Source of the DNA: Ampelomyces quisqualis
Lineage: Eukaryota > Ascomycota > Dothideomycetes > Pleosporales > Phaeosphaeriaceae
NCBI GenBank assembly: GCA_018398575.1
Contig: JAGTXZ010000014.1
Coordinates: forward strand, 744,001-808,000
Direction: 5' to 3'
Length of the DNA: 64,000 nucleotides
The position numbers and the translations under genes are program-made. The notes under the pieces are model-generated. The model was given only the letters and a program-made list of their open reading frames with translations. It was not told the DNA's origin and ran no database searches. Of the stretch, positions 9,956-21,367 are shown piece by piece; within the stretch, counting starts at the first letter, position 1, and each line of letters begins with the position of its first letter.

Positions 9956-12934
9956 TCAACCATGCAGCAGCATTGCCCGCGCCATCGAGACATTGAACCA
10001 AGCAAACTTGAACTTCTTACTCCTCGCCTTGCCCGCACCGCCTCTGAGACGTGATCCCACCGGCCGCGAAACATCCTGCCACCCGCCCTGGCTATCACCC
10101 TCCGGCCACATCGTCTCCGCCGAAACAGCAGTCGTACCCACTCCATGGCTGTGCCGCCTCGCGGGCTCAGGGGCCGTATTACCCGCGTACGACCGGCGGT
10201 TTTCCCCGGGAGCAGTACCGGTAGTCGAGTGACCATGATTGAGCGCCGTAGTGCCAGTCAAGCGTGAGTGCGTCGCCGCGCCGAGATTTTCCATGTCGAC
10301 TCCCCTGGGCTCGACTGCTGGAGCTTTGCCCTTTCGCTCGATATATGCCTTTGCTTTCTCTTTCTCGCGCATTGCGCTACCCGACTTGGTTTCTGCACCA
10401 CTAGTAAGCATGCCAGCAGTCACGGGATCCATCAAGGATAGAAACATGCCATGTGCAGTGAGTTCGTCAGGGGACTTCATGCGCGTTGAGAATGTTTTGA
10501 GCTCAGGGTCGGAGGGCGTGGCCAGGACGCATCGCGCCATTTTGCCGACTGCATGGCGAGCTTGATCGAAAGATGATTCGCGTGATTTGGGGGTAGGACC
10601 TTGCGGGGTTTGTGCGTTGCGGAGCTGCCCGACGAGTTTCTGCCAAAGCACCGGATTGGTGGTGTTGAGTAGATCGTGGTAGATGGCGTAGCCGTCTGGA
10701 GTGTTGATAGCGCGGAAGATGGAGGGCTCATCTTCAAGAATCTATGTTCGGATCAGCCTCCGTAAATCTTACAAATGGCTCATAAGAAGCATAGTGCTTG
10801 GGCGTTATGCGCTACGAATGTACACTTACCACATAGCCCGACTGGTCTGCCGAATGTTTTAGCGCCTGTCTCTTGTTCTTCTCGTTAAAGTCCACCTGAA
10901 CCTTGTACTGCTCAGACGAAATCTGGTCGGACTCGTATGCCCTTCTAGAACGCGACATGTCTGCATCGTACCGACTCATGACATCTTGACACAGCGGACG
11001 GAACTCGATCCGTGCTGATATCTGTGTAGCTTCGTATTGTTCGGGAGTGATCTGAAAGCCTTGTCGTCTTGCTGCGAAATCATTCTGACGCCATGGCTGA
11101 CCGGCCACACTAACAGACTCACCAAGCTCTAGAGACCGTAGAGATTGAAGGTCGTACGTATCACCATCGTGGGATTGAGCCACCGAACGCGGATAACAGT
11201 ACTGCTGCTTCGCTATCGATGAAATTCCTGTAGCACTGCTCAAATCACTCGTAGGCTTTGTCGGCTTCAGCGGCGGGAGTGGATGTGGAGGAAATGCATC
11301 TCGTCCTGGTGGTGGAGTGGTTGGCTCTTGGTTCCATCTCTTATGTGCTCTCGGGTCGAAGTTGGTTTCGGATACCGGAGACTCAGGCCGCTCGATTGGA
11401 GCCAAGAACGTCCTCGATACATGATCGAGCTCCATCTCTAGCTCCAAGGTAGAAATCGAATCGCATGATGGTGTTCGAGCTTCTTTCGCAGGTGCGCCTG
11501 CCCGTACGTATGTCCCATGGCGATGTCGTGACACTGCCACTGTTAGTCGCGAGTTATTTCGACGTGTAGATTGTTAAATGCAGAGCTGACCTTTGCTACC
11601 AGGCTTGAATGGTTGCTCCTCATGGTCGGACTCATCAGACCAATCGCCGGTAGCGACAGGGGCGCTGCCTTTTGTACTTGCTGCTGCCCGCGTGGATCGA
11701 TGGTCTTGGGTAACCATAGTAGACATAGTTCTCAAGCCCTGGACTGGCGTACGATGTTGCATCATCCTTAGTCTCGATAATGGGTTTGGCTCCTCCATTA
11801 CCGAAGGCTCCTTCCCGATGCTAAGTGCATTCCACCAACCACCGCCTCCGCGCATGTTTGGCATAGACGTTGAATTAGATTTCATTTCCTCGGCGATAGG
11901 ACCCAGAACCGGTGAGCTTATAGATGACTGTGTGGTGCCGTAGTTGTGGGCATTTGTGGGGATGTGGTTACCGTAAGCATCGCGACCATTATTCATCGGA
12001 GAAACCGGGGGAGAGTACTCGCGTAGACCTGTTGTGGGTGATGCAGGAGGAAACATAGATAGCGCGTGTCGCGTTGTTGGTGGGGGGAAAGGATGTCCGG
12101 TTGACTGAGACGTGGAACCATTGTCTGGCAAAGGAGGATCCAGCTTTCCACGCTGCAGCCATGCCTCTACCTTTTCTTCTTCCCGGTTAACTTCTGTTGC
12201 AACACTTATCATTGTTGTGCCGCAGTCGTAGCTCGATATAGTCGCTGTGCCATCATAGCTATTTCGTTGCTTCCTCGACGCTCTTCCAAGCTCACTTCCA
12301 CCCTTCTTTTTGATCTGCTTTCGAAATCCACTCAGAACAAGAGTCCCTAGAGAGCCCCCGATACCATCTCCGATCCCTCCTCCAATACCAAGCCCAACGC
12401 CGGCCTGCCCATACATGTTCTCACTCTCACTCTCACCCAAGCAGGCAAAAGATCTCTGTTGGTCGATATATGTCGAGTAACGCTCCAGGTCGTCGGCGAG
12501 TCTACTCTTGGTGCTTGTGAGTGAACTTCTGTGCAACTTGGATGCCATCGAGGTGGCACTGGCAAGCCTCGAGAATGTTCCCTTTTGCTCGTGACCAGTG
12601 TCGTCAAAGACACTAGGCGACGTTTGCGATTGTGACATGGCGCCAAAATTTCCCGTGTCCTCCAGCAGCAAGATTCCCTATCATTGGTAACAAATTTCGT
12701 GGTGAAGCGGATTACGTGGGGCCATAGGAGGCGCCAGACAGCCAGGTGATCGCTGTCTCGAAGCAAGACGTTTGTTGGAACATGTGGTAGCTCAATCAGA
12801 GAAAAGTGTTTACGTGAGCTCTCATGGAAATTCAATTCCGAGCCTATGATGACAGTGGCCATGGAGGTCGTGATTCGCTGCTTTGGAATACTGATGGGGA
12901 AGAGCGGTGACTGGGACGCTGCTTGGTCTGCCAT
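9956..12934 (-). CDS. Large uncharacterised fungal protein
   Basis: Three exons are well supported: about 12659-11591, 11539-10830 and 10741-9956. Their introns (donors GTCAGC and GTAAGT) keep frame and give at least 847 residues from the ATG at 12638. A further 5' exon (12934-12716) reads in good codon usage, with ELPHVPTNVLLRDSDHLAVW, and would join by a GTAATC donor to an acceptor near 12660; that junction is uncertain. With it the protein is about 927 residues. It is mostly disordered (Ser, Pro, Gly, Thr), with a Gly-rich segment (GVGLGIGGGIGDGIGG) that might be a short membrane or flexible stretch, and a more ordered C-terminal third starting ILEDEPSIFRAINTPDGYAI. I do not recognise a family, and no function is proposed. 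Confidence 0.7.
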
Positions 12935-13416
12935 AACCCCTCAACATCGAACGCACACAGCCAAACCAACTGAGTGCCATAGCGAGCAGGCGTTTGCAAA
13001 GGTACACGCCAACACCAGCATGCGCAGGTCAACCAAAGGTTCCCAAGCATATCCGAGCTTTTCGAAGAGAACGCCGGTATTTAAAGCTATGACACTATCA
13101 TAACAAGGCGGCTGGTACATGCAATGCTTCTGCCAGATGTTATCAAAGTGGTACATTTGGGGTTGTGTGCGAGTGGCACCAGTCTGTCGTACAGTCGTTT
13201 ATTGAATAAGAGAAATTGTGGTGCCCAAACGCTCGGTGCTACAGTGCTGCCAGTGTCTGTACCAAAAGATGCTGCGATGTATGTACAGACTTGAACAAAC
13301 GGGATAATCACATAATAACAACCTTGAGATCCTCTGCGCCTGATACTTTAAAAACGCTCCGAAGGGTATCTTGTACTCCGAAAAGACGAGGATGAACCAC
13401 TCTTTGGCATCCATCA
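12935..13416. other. Intergenic between convergent-side flanks
   Basis: Upstream region of the uncharacterised gene and 3' flank of the carrier gene. No feature supported. Confidence 0.55.
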
Positions 13417-14683
13417 TCAGTCCTCGTCCTGCAATCGCTGACCCTCATATTTCAGCTTTTGATGCACAATCTTCAGAGATTCGAACGTCATCATTGTCGT
13501 GACGGCGGCGGGGACAGCGCGGACCATGTTAGTGCCCATTCCATTGTAGAAGGCTCTCCATCCTTCTTCTTGAAGTATGACGGCACATGTTCGCATGACG
13601 CCCCGATATCGCGGGATGTTGATCATGCCGTCGGACGAAGCAGTCCCAGGAGGCCGCGTCTTATAGCCCGATCCATCTTGGCCCCCTCGAAACGATACGT
13701 GATCGTGCGATTGTGTTGGCAAGGAGCGTTGCTGGGTCTGGAGTCTGGTGCGCAGGACTTCGTGTGGATATGTGGCAGAAGTGGCGGCAATTTTACTCAA
13801 CACGGTGGCGGCGGCGATGCCAAACCAGTGCACATGTTCATGATTCCCTCCTGTTTTGCCCATCTCGAGGCCCGTGAACTTCATTTTAAAAAACTCATAC
13901 AGCGGAAACTGAATGGCAACATGCGTCAAGCCCAGTAGAGCAGGTGAGAGGCCCGAGTAAAAGGACCCGATGCCTTCCTTGGCGTACATTTTCCGGAACG
14001 CATCGAACGTGTTCTTGTAGTGCCACGGGGGGCGATGGTCTTCGGAGGCGCGCGCGCTGACTTGGGACATGAGTCTGGTCTTGACCACCCAGATTGGATT
14101 GGTGACCAGTGTGGAGCACCCGCCGGCGGCGATTGAGGCGAGGGTGCGTGCGAGCCACTTGTTTTCTGAGCGGGACAGTCTGTCAGCGCAATCACTCGGC
14201 GATGGAAGACTGGTGCTCACCCATGCGAGCATTCAAGAACTCCTTTGTCGACTCATAGGTGCTCATGTAGACGGCCCATGTTGGAATGTAGCCCAGCAAC
14301 ATGGGCCCAAGGCCTCTGTACAGTCCGCGAACGCCGTCCTCTCGCCAGATGACGCGGGCAGTGCCTGTGAGGCCCTTGTAGACTGCGCGCGTCGGTCCCG
14401 CGTACGTCCTGGGGCGGAACGAGCCTTGGGCCTGGAGGCGGGTTTTGATAACATCGAGCGGGCACGTCACAATGCCCGACGCAACACCGGCAGAAGCTCC
14501 ACAGAGCGCATTCACCGGCCCGTCCGGAAGCTCTGCGGCCGTGGCGGCGAGTGTGGCTATAGGCCGACTCCATGCGGCGTGCCCGTCCGGCGTCGCCATG
14601 TTGCGCGGAGGTGTGCTTGCCGAGGTGGGCGCATCTTCAGGGACGGTGGTCGGGGACGGCGGCGCGGGGTTGTGCGTGGACAT
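13417..14683 (-). CDS. yia6: Mitochondrial NAD+ carrier, YIA6/NDT1-like (SLC25)
   Basis: Exons 14683-14221 and 14165-13417 (donor GTGAGC, acceptor CTCAG) encode 403 residues. Three SLC25 repeats are visible, with signatures PLDVIK (residues 75-80), PIWVVK (178-183) and PHEVLR (288-293). The Trp in the second signature marks the NAD+/pyrimidine nucleotide/folate-FAD branch. The linker sequences RGLYRGLGPMLLGYIPTW and GLSPALLGLTHVAIQFPLYE resemble the yeast NAD+ carriers Yia6/Yea6 more than Rim2 or Flx1. Role: import of NAD+ into the matrix across the inner membrane. A Pro/Ser/Thr-rich N-terminal stretch of about 50 residues precedes the carrier fold. It is head to head with QCR7, another inner-membrane protein gene. 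The carrier assignment is sure; the exact substrate is inferred. Confidence 0.88.
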
Positions 14684-14725
14684 GGTACGGGCTGCGATGC
14701 ATAGCGAGTTAGGAGGGTCGACTCT

Positions 14726-14755
14726 CAGGGCAGGGCAGGGCAGGGCAGGGCAGGG
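14726..14755. repeat. Pentanucleotide repeat (CAGGG)6
   Basis: Six perfect CAGGG copies lie just upstream of the carrier gene start at 14683, within the shared promoter region with QCR7. Confidence 0.9.
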
Positions 14756-14916
14756 AGTGCGTGCGTACAGGCCGTCGTCCCCTTTGCGGTGCCTCAGTGT
14801 GCGCAAGCCCCGCAGCACTCGGGAGTAACACGGTGGCTAGCGGTCGTCCGGCTCCATTGACGGGGGGGGGAGGGGGGAGACTGCGCGCGCGGGGTGGGTG
14901 TGGGAGCAGGAGCCGG

Positions 14917-15063
14917 CAGCAGCTGGGGGCGTGTAGACAGCAGCTGGGGGCGTGTAGACAGCAGCTGGGGGCGTGTAGACAGCAGCTGGGGGCGTGTAGA
15001 CAGCAGCTGGGGGCGTGTAGACAGCAGCTGGGGGCGTGTAGACAGCAGCTGGGGGCGTGTAGA
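14917..15063. repeat. Minisatellite, seven perfect 21-bp copies
   Basis: Seven identical 21-bp units run without a mismatch, followed by a decayed CAGCAG start of an eighth. Each unit contains the palindrome CAGCTG followed by a GGGGGC run and GTGTAGA. The array lies in the 692-bp divergent promoter of the NAD+ carrier and QCR7. Its 21-bp period leaves frames open on both strands, but no start context or homologue supports coding. Confidence 0.95.
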
Positions 15064-15375
15064 CAGCAGCAGAGGGCGCGGTTGGGCGGTGTCAGCAGGA
15101 AGCTCGTGGGGGTGCAGCCGTCAGACGTCACATTCACTGCGGGCTGCCCGCTCGGCGCTGAATAAGACGCCGACCGGGCCCAAGCTCGCCGGCCGCACCA
15201 CCGCACTCGCAGTCTCGCACCTCCCCCAATTAGCGTCTAGTTCTTTCGCCTGACCAACAAGCCGCCCGACAACCACCGCCCGCCGCCCTTCGCCCTGCGA
15301 CACTCTGCAATTGACGGCAGCCCGCCCCTCTTCGACACCGCCCCCCTTCCCCCACCGCGCCGACCCCCCGCAATC

Positions 15376-15982
15376 ATGTCTGCCCCGTCGCTCGCCCCCT
15401 TCATCATGAAGCGCAAGTGGCTCCAGGCCTGGGTGAAGCCGCTGTCCAACTGGTACTGCAACGCCGCCGGATACAGGCAGCTCGGTCTGAAGTATGCGCC
15501 CCTCGCCGCGGCGCCGCAGCAAACAGAAGATGCCGGGAGATGGATTGGCACACGTCTGGCAGTGTGGATGCATGGGCTGACCCGATGTCCTCACAGGGCC
15601 GATGATATACTCCCCGAGGAGAACGACACGGTGCAGACCGCCCTCAAGCGCCTGCAGCCCCAAGCCGCATACGACCGTGTCTTCCGCCTGCGCCGCGCTA
15701 TGCAGGTACGGTGCCCCAGGGACTCATGCCGACCGTGTCGCTAAGGAAATCCCACAGCTATCCATGACCCACCAGCTTCTGCCAAAAGAGGAGTGGACTA
15801 AGCCCGAAGAGGTGAGGACATCAATTGAGGAGACGGCGCGCTGGCTGACGAGATGGCAGGACCTCCCATATCTCACCCTCATCATCAAAGACATCGAGTC
15901 CGAGATGGCCGAGCGCGAGGATCTGGAGGCAATGGTCATCACCAAGAGACAGAAGAACGCGAGCGCCCCGAGCAGCCACTAG
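15376..15982 (+). CDS. qcr7: Cytochrome bc1 complex subunit 7 (QCR7)
   Basis: Four exons, 15376-15491, 15597-15705, 15758-15811 and 15860-15982, encode 133 residues, slightly longer than the usual 120-130. Conserved QCR7 blocks are NWYCNAAGYRQLGL, ADDILPEEN, AYDRVFRLRRAMQ, LSHQLLPKEEW-type (here LSMTHQLLPKEEWTKPEE) and DLPYLTLIIKDIE with an acidic C-terminal helix. Intron 3 (15812-15859) is 48 nt and has no in-frame stop, so a retained copy would add 16 residues between TKPEE and DLPYL; homology shows it must be removed. Role: matrix-facing 14-kDa subunit of complex III, needed for assembly with cytochrome b. High confidence. Confidence 0.95.
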
Positions 15983-16594
15983 ACCATGTGCATATGAGAT
16001 TGGGACCTTGTTTCCTTTTGCAAGAGCAGCGGGTGGACAATATCGAGCATGTGCAATAGAGTGTAACACCAAATGTTTTCCGAATCAAGACATCTTACTT
16101 GCCACCAGTCTTCTGCACCGTGCTGCGCCGTGTGATTTGATGGCTGCATTCTTCAGACGACGGGCTGTTGTGACGTACTCAAGCACCTTCACTGTCCACA
16201 TGGCTGGGCTGCATGCAAAATTAACTTTTGACCATTTGTTCGCCAACAGATCTGCTTTACTTTTGAATTGTGTTTCTCGCATTCATTCGCGTCTGGTCTA
16301 TTATTAACATGCATGTCTGACGTCGACCGAGGAGACGAGAAATGCGCCTGACATGTCAGCACGAAGTCATGTGCCCAGGCGTTTCGCGCTTCAGCCCCAA
16401 GAATTCCCAGCAATGAGCATTCACCTAGAAATTCATGCTTCTACTCACACTACTACCCGTCCCACACACTAAGCGGAGCTATTGCGAAACACAGTATGCT
16501 ACCAGCGCATACACTTGCGCACCTAGAACTGACTAAATGACGTCAGGCGTCCCTAACAACCAACACCCTGCGCAGTCGTGAAAGCATTCTCACC
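15983..16594. other. Intergenic between QCR7 and the DNA glycosylase gene
   Basis: 3' flank of QCR7 and promoter of the glycosylase gene. No other feature supported. Confidence 0.6.
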
Positions 16595-18288
16595 ATGTCT
16601 CTAAGACGTTCAGCTCGGGTCGCAAACACCATTACATCTACGTCAGTAGACGGCAAGGGCATCAATGGTGCGGCCAAATACATCAAAGTTGGGAAGCCAG
16701 CTGTCGCGCCAAAGAAGCGCAAAAGCCGGGCTTCTTCAACAGCAGGTCAAGGAGGAGCCATGACAGCGACAAGTGAATCTGGGTTTTCGATTCCAGAACT
16801 CCCTTCGACACCACTGCCGAATAAACGCAAAGCAAAAGCATCTTCAGAGTCCCCAGCCAAACCACCACCATTCACACCGACGCCGTCCGGCGTAGGTCTC
16901 ATCGCATCATCAACAGCAAGAGCTGGCCCTTTTGCATCGCTGCAACGTCGTCCAGCAGAGCCCCATGCGACCAATGCGCCTGTTTCAACACCCGAAGGGT
17001 CAGGCGTCGTGGCACTTTCTTCGCCCGTGAAGCCCTCGGAGCCATCACCTGTAAAGCGACGCAAAGCCAAAGAACTTGCCCCGCCAGACGTTGGGGCACT
17101 CAAGTCGCCAAGCACGAACATCGACACACTGCTCAAGGAAGCCGAAGCATATCTGATAAGTGTTGATCCGAAACTGCGCGCACTGATCGAGAAGCATCAA
17201 TGCAAGATGTTCAGTCCAGAGGGTCTGAGGGAGGCTGTAGATCCTTTTACTGCGCTGGCGAGTTCGATCATGGGACAGCAGGTATGTTCTCAAACGTCTC
17301 ACTTCATCTTCGAGTCCTGTGGAGAAGAGTGAAGATGAGCGGCATATGGCATGCAGCAATATCATGGTGACTGACAATGCGCCCACAGGTCTCCGGCGCC
17401 GCAGCAGCATCCATCCGCAAAAAATTCACTGCCCTCTTTGAAAATACTCACCCGTCTTTTCCTTCTCCAGCACATGTAATCACAAAAGATACACCTACCC
17501 TGCGCACCGCAGGCCTCTCGCAGCGGAAAGCAGAATACATCTCCGGGCTCGCCGAGAAATTCGCATCTGGAGAGCTGAGCGCGGAGATGCTCATCAGCGC
17601 CAGCGACGAAGAACTCATCGAGAAACTCGTCGCAGTGAGGGGTCTGGGCCGCTGGAGCGTGGAGATGTTTGCGTGCTTTGGCTTAAAGCGCATGGATGTG
17701 TTTAGCACGGGGGATTTGGGCGTCCAGTAAGTACACAATTGCCATTCCCTGCGTCATGGACGTATCTACTTCTGCACAGTGTACACGAACAAAGCTCACA
17801 CAGGCGACAGAAGAGGCATGGCCACGTACATGGGCCGTGACACGGCGAAGCTCAAGACCAAAGGCGGGAAATGGAAGTACGTATCCACACAGACTTGCCC
17901 GGAGCTTTCTCCTCGTCGCACTGCTTTTCATTGCCTTTTGGGCCCACATGTACTTGTTGATCAAATGGCGCACAACATATCCCGCTCAGAGAGGGTAAAC
18001 GGCGCTTCTGGACTTGCACCCAGCACTGGCCTCTTCCGTCTGCTCTGTTGTGATCTCAACAACTAACGTCGTCCACCGCACAGATACATGTCCGAACCAG
18101 AAATGCTCGACCTGGCGTCAAAATTCTCGCCTTACAGGTGCGTCAAGCTCCGTCCCCCAATCCCTTCCATGAGTCTCTCTCTTCGTGCCACCCATCAACA
18201 GGAAAAAACTGACGGAACAATTACCAGGTCGCTGTTCATGTGGTACATGTGGCGAATCGAGGACGTGGATATCAGCGTGATGCAATAG
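16595..18288 (+). CDS. mag1: DNA-3-methyladenine glycosylase, AlkA/MAG HhH-GPD family
   Basis: Five exons, 16595-17281, 17389-17726, 17811-17876, 18084-18137 and 18228-18288, encode 401 residues; all junctions are GT-AG and keep frame. The first 180 residues are disordered and basic, with KKRK, KRK and KRRK patches fitting nuclear import. The catalytic part starts near LLKEAEAYLISVDPKL, has SSIMGQQVS, and shows the helix-hairpin-helix VRGLGRWSVEMFACFGL (about residues 315-331). The catalytic Asp is in FSTGDLGVQ (Asp338). The end MWYMWRIED matches fungal Mag1-type enzymes. Role: removal of alkylated bases such as 3-methyladenine as the first step of base excision repair. The family is certain; the gene symbol is by analogy with yeast MAG1. 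Confidence 0.92.
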
Positions 18289-21200
18289 ACCTACCTTCTT
18301 TTCCCTTTCTTTCTACCACCACTCTCCATGGCCCAACACGCGGTGCGAGACAAAAAACCTGCTTGCCAAAACACACTACACATACCCGGCGGAATCCATG
18401 TGGGTGGGAAAAGGATGGCGAAAAGGGATGCGTGCAGAAATATGCACCTCGCAAAAGTCTGGTTCGTGCTGCGGGTGGGTGGGAGTGAATGTAGGGGATG
18501 TTGCAGTACAGCAGCCGTGTCTGCACGACATTTCTTCATGCAGCATGTTGGATTTGCTTTTAGTAGCCGCTAAGTCGAACAGCATCGGTGAACGAGGACT
18601 GTTGTGAGCAGTTGCTGATATGGTATTTGGTGGTTGTTGGCAGGCATGACCCTGCACGGATACATGTCCAACTTGCATCTGTACTCCGTACTGTGATCAT
18701 TAATGGCAAAAGCACTTTGGACGTTAGGCGATGCAGGCGACAGACCACTATCGCATCTAGCACATTCCTCGCTTCTCGACAATCGCCTGCCACTCATTCA
18801 GAGCGCCGATGAGCAGGCCGAGACGTCAACTGTCGTGCCACCTTACCGAGCGGATAACCATCAGATTCAGCAGTCCTCCCGGAAAACTTCGAGGCCCCAT
18901 CCCAGCCATCGAGCAGATCCAAATCCTACCATGATGGTGACGCAAGCATCCTTGTTGCGTCACAGATCTTCGAAGATCGAGATGGTGCTGGTAACCGCCG
19001 GACAATGGCAGATTGGCGGTGAGTGGGGGATCCCTGTGGGCCGGCTTGAAAATAGCTCTCGACCGCTGAGTTGACTGGCTACAAGAGTACGTCTTGTAGC
19101 TGAACGGTGGGGAAAAGCTGGGGTGATGGCTGTCGTGCCTCACGACTGCGGAGTTGTTAGCGTGCGCGGCATCGGGTGGACCAATGTGGGAAACGGAAGG
19201 ATGCATGAGATGAATGCATTGGTTGTAAAGGCAAGGTGACGCAAGGATGCACTTGGTTGTGGTACAAGCTGAGTAATGCGGCGTGCTGACTCCTGGAGCT
19301 CCTGGCTGAACATCGGTGAGCAGTTGTCGTACACAGCGAGTAGTGCCGTATAATTCAATACCCACAAACACACTGTTTTGAGTTCCCCGCTGCACGTTTG
19401 CCAGCTCAGGCGCGACATGGCCGCATTCGCGCATGTCAAGGACGGTAACTATGGGTCCTTGACGTCAGGCTCTTGAGGACACCTAGCCGGTGCATGAATC
19501 CAACGACTCAGTCTAAGCCAGGATGTTGTGTACTGTGTAATCGCGTGATACGGAGCAGGTCTGTTTTGATGGAGAGATGGGAAGATGGGGCTGGTCTGGT
19601 ACGCTGTTTGCCCGTTGTTGAAAAATAAACGAAGTGTCTGAGGCGCATTGTGGAGACTAGAAAAATTCTGTTGGATTGTTGACATGCCTCCATGCAGCGT
19701 GGGCAGAGACTGGCGACTGATAAAATGGACTGCATTCGTAGCTGAAGAAGAAATTGACATGGTGGATTATTTTCACCACGTAGAATCGTAGCAATTATTC
19801 TGCTGAGCTCTTCTCTTCGTGAGATACCGCAGCCGCATAGGCGGTAAAGAAACAATGCTGTGCTTCAATGCACTATTGACACGTGACATGGAGACCCGGG
19901 CACCATGTACCAAGATCGAGACTTTGCTTTCACGAAAGCTAGCTTACTTGGTAAACTAGTTGTGAGTACATCTTTACCCCATACTGGTGGATCATTCGCG
20001 CGGACAGTTCATGATGGAGGAACATTTGTCGACAATCTGCAAGTTGAAGGTGCAGAAAAGCTTTGTTCTGGCAGTGACTGTGGGTCGTAATTTAAGTCAA
20101 GCAGATCGAATGCAACGCTTGGTAGCCGTTGGCAAGGCTGTTTATCTATATTCGGACGTTGCATCAACGAAGAGCCATGGCAAGCGACATCGGGAGTCCA
20201 AGCGGGAAATGAATCTGGGGCGGAAATGAAGGAAGCACAGACAACGAGGCTGCCACGATAAGTAGCCGAGCAGCAGGATAAAGGAGAAGCCGGGTACATT
20301 CCTTACCCATGTTATAGGATAACATAACGACATGTCGAAGAGTGAGTGTGTTTATGGACGTTCAAGACGGCAACGGTTGGCCAACGAATCAAGGAAGGTC
20401 GGCAAGGGCCGGCTAGCACGATCAAGTTCCCAGCTGGCGTCGACCAGGGATGATGGTGCGACTCGCCACTTGTGGCTGCGCGCGGGCTGGCTGCATGGTG
20501 CATCGCTCAACGAGACTGCACAAGGCGTGAAATACTTTCAGCGAATGATGTCCTCGACTTGGCCCAATTGACTCTGGCATCTGAGGCGCGCGGTGTCAAT
20601 GGGAGAAGAATCGCGCAGGTGGCTCAAGACGATACACCAGCAACGGACTGCACATGCAGATGGAGTGGTGTTTCGCCTGGCTATTCAGCGAAACAAGAAG
20701 CACAAGCCGCGGGACGAGATGAGGTTTGGCTAGATTCGCCCGGACATGGCGATGGTGTGTCAAACGCCAGACGCGCAGTGCAGCACGCTATGGGGCTGCC
20801 ACGTGGTGGGCCGGCAGAGCAAAGAAAGAGGATGATGCCATGAAAGAAAGCATCTGGCCGTGTCGTTGCTGTGGCCGTGGCCGTGGTGGTGGTGGTCGTC
20901 GTGGGTGTCGTCGTGGTCTACAATGCGGAATGCATCCAGGAGAAATGCTCGTGCGGATGTGATCTTGACCCGAAAGGCGCTAGTCCAGTCGCGCTAGTGC
21001 ATCTGGCAAGCACGTCCGCGTCCCCTGGCCTCCCCTTTTGAGCCCCGTCGCACTACTGTATCCTTCGTCGCCCTCGAGCCCCGGGCCTTCGTCCACCACC
21101 CACCTTCGCTTTGCAGACAGTCGCCCTTTCCTGTCGCGCGCCCGTCTTACTACTTTTAATTCCCCCTGATTGCTGTTTCTTCCACTCGCTGCAAGCATCT

Positions 21201-21367
21201 TTCGCCTCTCTCACAGCACTGTATCCTCCCCTGGAGCCCGCACCCGCCCGCTCTTAATATCACCAGCGTGAGCAAACAGCCCTGCCTTGGCGCAGAAACC
21301 ATTGGGCTGTGCGACGCTGATCCATTGCCTGCAGTTATTCCACCAATTCAGCCTCAGCTCCATCACA
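18289..21367. other. Long intergenic stretch and ECM33 promoter
   Basis: About 3.1 kb with no frame that resembles a protein. It contains a TACGGAGTAC-type motif (reverse, 18681-18690), a GTG/GTC-rich low-complexity patch at about 20868-20930, and a CT-rich stretch leading into ECM33 (about 21000-21367), which probably includes its long 5' UTR. A non-coding transcript cannot be excluded. Confidence 0.5.

Noticed and set aside
14917..15063. CRISPR-like array
   Set aside because: Direct repeats with no spacers between copies, in a eukaryotic genome; a minisatellite.
14709..15253. Repeat proteins encoded across the minisatellite on both strands
   Set aside because: The frames stay open only because the unit is 21 bp; no start context, and they lie in the divergent promoter.
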